Source: Hexactinellida sp. DTS-2022
Lineage: Eukaryota > Porifera > Hexactinellida
NCBI GenBank assembly: GCA_028753945.1
Contig: JAPNXP010000012.1
Location: 4,176,501-4,240,500 of the forward strand
Reading direction: 5' to 3'
Length of the DNA stretch: 64,000 bases
This document shows positions 63,137-64,000 of this stretch, in pieces. Position numbers and translations under genes: made by a program. Positions within the stretch are counted from its first letter, which is position 1; each line of letters begins with the position of its first letter. The notes under the pieces are model-generated. The model was not told the origin of the DNA, ran no database searches, and saw nothing but the letters and a program-made list of their open reading frames with translations.

Positions 63137-63689
63137 CGCCATGTCATTATCACTATCAAGGTGTTAAATTATTTCAGGAAGGTGTTTCAGAAGGCGACGA
63201 CCCTTAGAGTGGGGAAAGTTTCCATTTTGCTCACTTCATTTTAGAGATATTCAAGTTTTAGCATGAATATAATAGGTGATGAATTAGCATTTTTTAAGTG
63301 CGTGTTGGGTGATCGCCCAACGCCAACTAACCCATTAATAATAATAATAATAATCATTTATAAAGCGCAAATTCCATTGTAGATATGTTAATTATTAATT
63401 TAAATTGAATTTCACTATAATAGTACTTGAATTCAGCGCACTCGATAACCCCAATAATCTAATTAGAACAGTCTCTATAAGTTAAAGACAGAGCGAATTA
63501 ATTATGTCAGTGTATCCATTGTGCAAGAATATTCTCGCAGAAGTAAATATAATCACATAATCTGTCGTTGTTATGAAATGTAAATTCTTAGTTTTCAATT
63601 AGAAAATAGAAGCCTACTCGATCTCACAAGTTGAATCAATATAATAATCACAAGTTGAAACAATAGAATTAGATTTAACACTTTCAATT

Positions 63690-63905
63690 GAACAGAAGTG
63701 TTAGTAAACAAAGGAAATTTGCAACTCAATTGTGGCACAAATGAAGCGCAATTTGAAAATTCGTGCACTGTGACAAGGTGTAGAATTTAATTCTCTATCG
63801 AATGCATATAAATAGAATATTCGCGCACAATTTATTGTTCTTTTTCTAACATTAAACAGGTGTAAAAATGTGTCCCAAAAAATGTGATAAATAAACGTGA
63901 CGCAC
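63690..63905 (+). repeat. Dispersed repeat, copy 2
   Basis: Aligns to the reverse complement of 58060-58290 over about 210 bp with interrupted identity; see that entry for shared words. No coding capacity. Confidence 0.65.
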
Positions 63906-64000
63906 ATCTGTAACCCATGAGACATCTCTAATTAAAATTTTAGTTCTTAGTTAATAAAACTCTGTTCTGTGGATGGGATACGGAAGAAGAAAAAAATCCA

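Larger units (their letters stand above)
62471..64000. other. Gene-free right flank
   Basis: AT-rich, no supported gene. It holds a MITE (63004-63136), an AAT microsatellite near 63334 and the dispersed repeat at 63690-63905. Confidence 0.6.

Overview
This window is nuclear DNA of a multicellular animal. It carries spliced protein genes with GT/AG introns (YIPF6, ECHS1, a CRAL-TRIO protein, a coiled-coil protein), an adhesion GPCR, SIRT2, CABIN1, a Pur-family protein, an SPCA calcium pump, ribosomal protein uS17 and a microsomal CYP4-like P450. Genes are compact and many have a single coding exon. They sit in AT-rich spacers packed with short DNA-transposon derivatives. A coiled-coil/NHL protein of a type I associate with sponges, compact genes and long AT-rich spacers fit a sponge, possibly a hexactinellid. 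The phylum is an inference; the animal origin is not in doubt.

Layout. 1-6.2 kb: no gene, several terminal-inverted-repeat (TIR) elements including a hAT-type element nested in another. 6.3-7.5 kb: SIRT2-like deacetylase. 8.3-10.7 kb: four-exon coiled-coil protein. 11.7-14.8 kb: 1042-residue protein built of eight cysteine-rich repeats in a 4+4 arrangement, unrecognised. 14.8-22.2 kb: transposon graveyard with a hAT element split by two Helitron-like copies, GGTCCGG palindromes and two more hAT-type elements. 22.3-26.9 kb: CABIN1. 27.2-27.6 kb: uS17. 29.0-33.0 kb: YIPF6, whose first intron holds a complete intronless TULP4-like gene. 34.5-35.1 kb: the zinc-binding domain of DUSP12 without a phosphatase domain. 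35.5-37.3 kb: CRAL-TRIO protein. 38.1-41.0 kb: ECHS1, whose intron holds an intronless Pur gene. 42.2-45.0 kb: SPCA-type Ca2+/Mn2+ pump. 45.7-47.2 kb (minus): CYP4-like P450 with one frameshift. 47.2-50.5 kb: repeats, including a palindromic array. 50.6-57.7 kb: adhesion GPCR. 57.7-61.2 kb: repeats, including a large foldback element. 61.2-62.5 kb (minus): coiled-coil/NHL protein. 62.5-64 kb: no gene.

The genes form no operon or single pathway; they are mostly housekeeping or signalling genes, almost all on the plus strand. Several start codons lie just behind a good 3' splice site, which suggests 5'-UTR introns or spliced-leader trans-splicing. The points most worth follow-up are the 4+4 cysteine repeat protein, the two host/nested gene pairs, the phosphatase-less DUSP12 domain, the alternating two-domain repeats in the GPCR ectodomain, and the nested mobile elements dated by perfect 8-bp target duplications.
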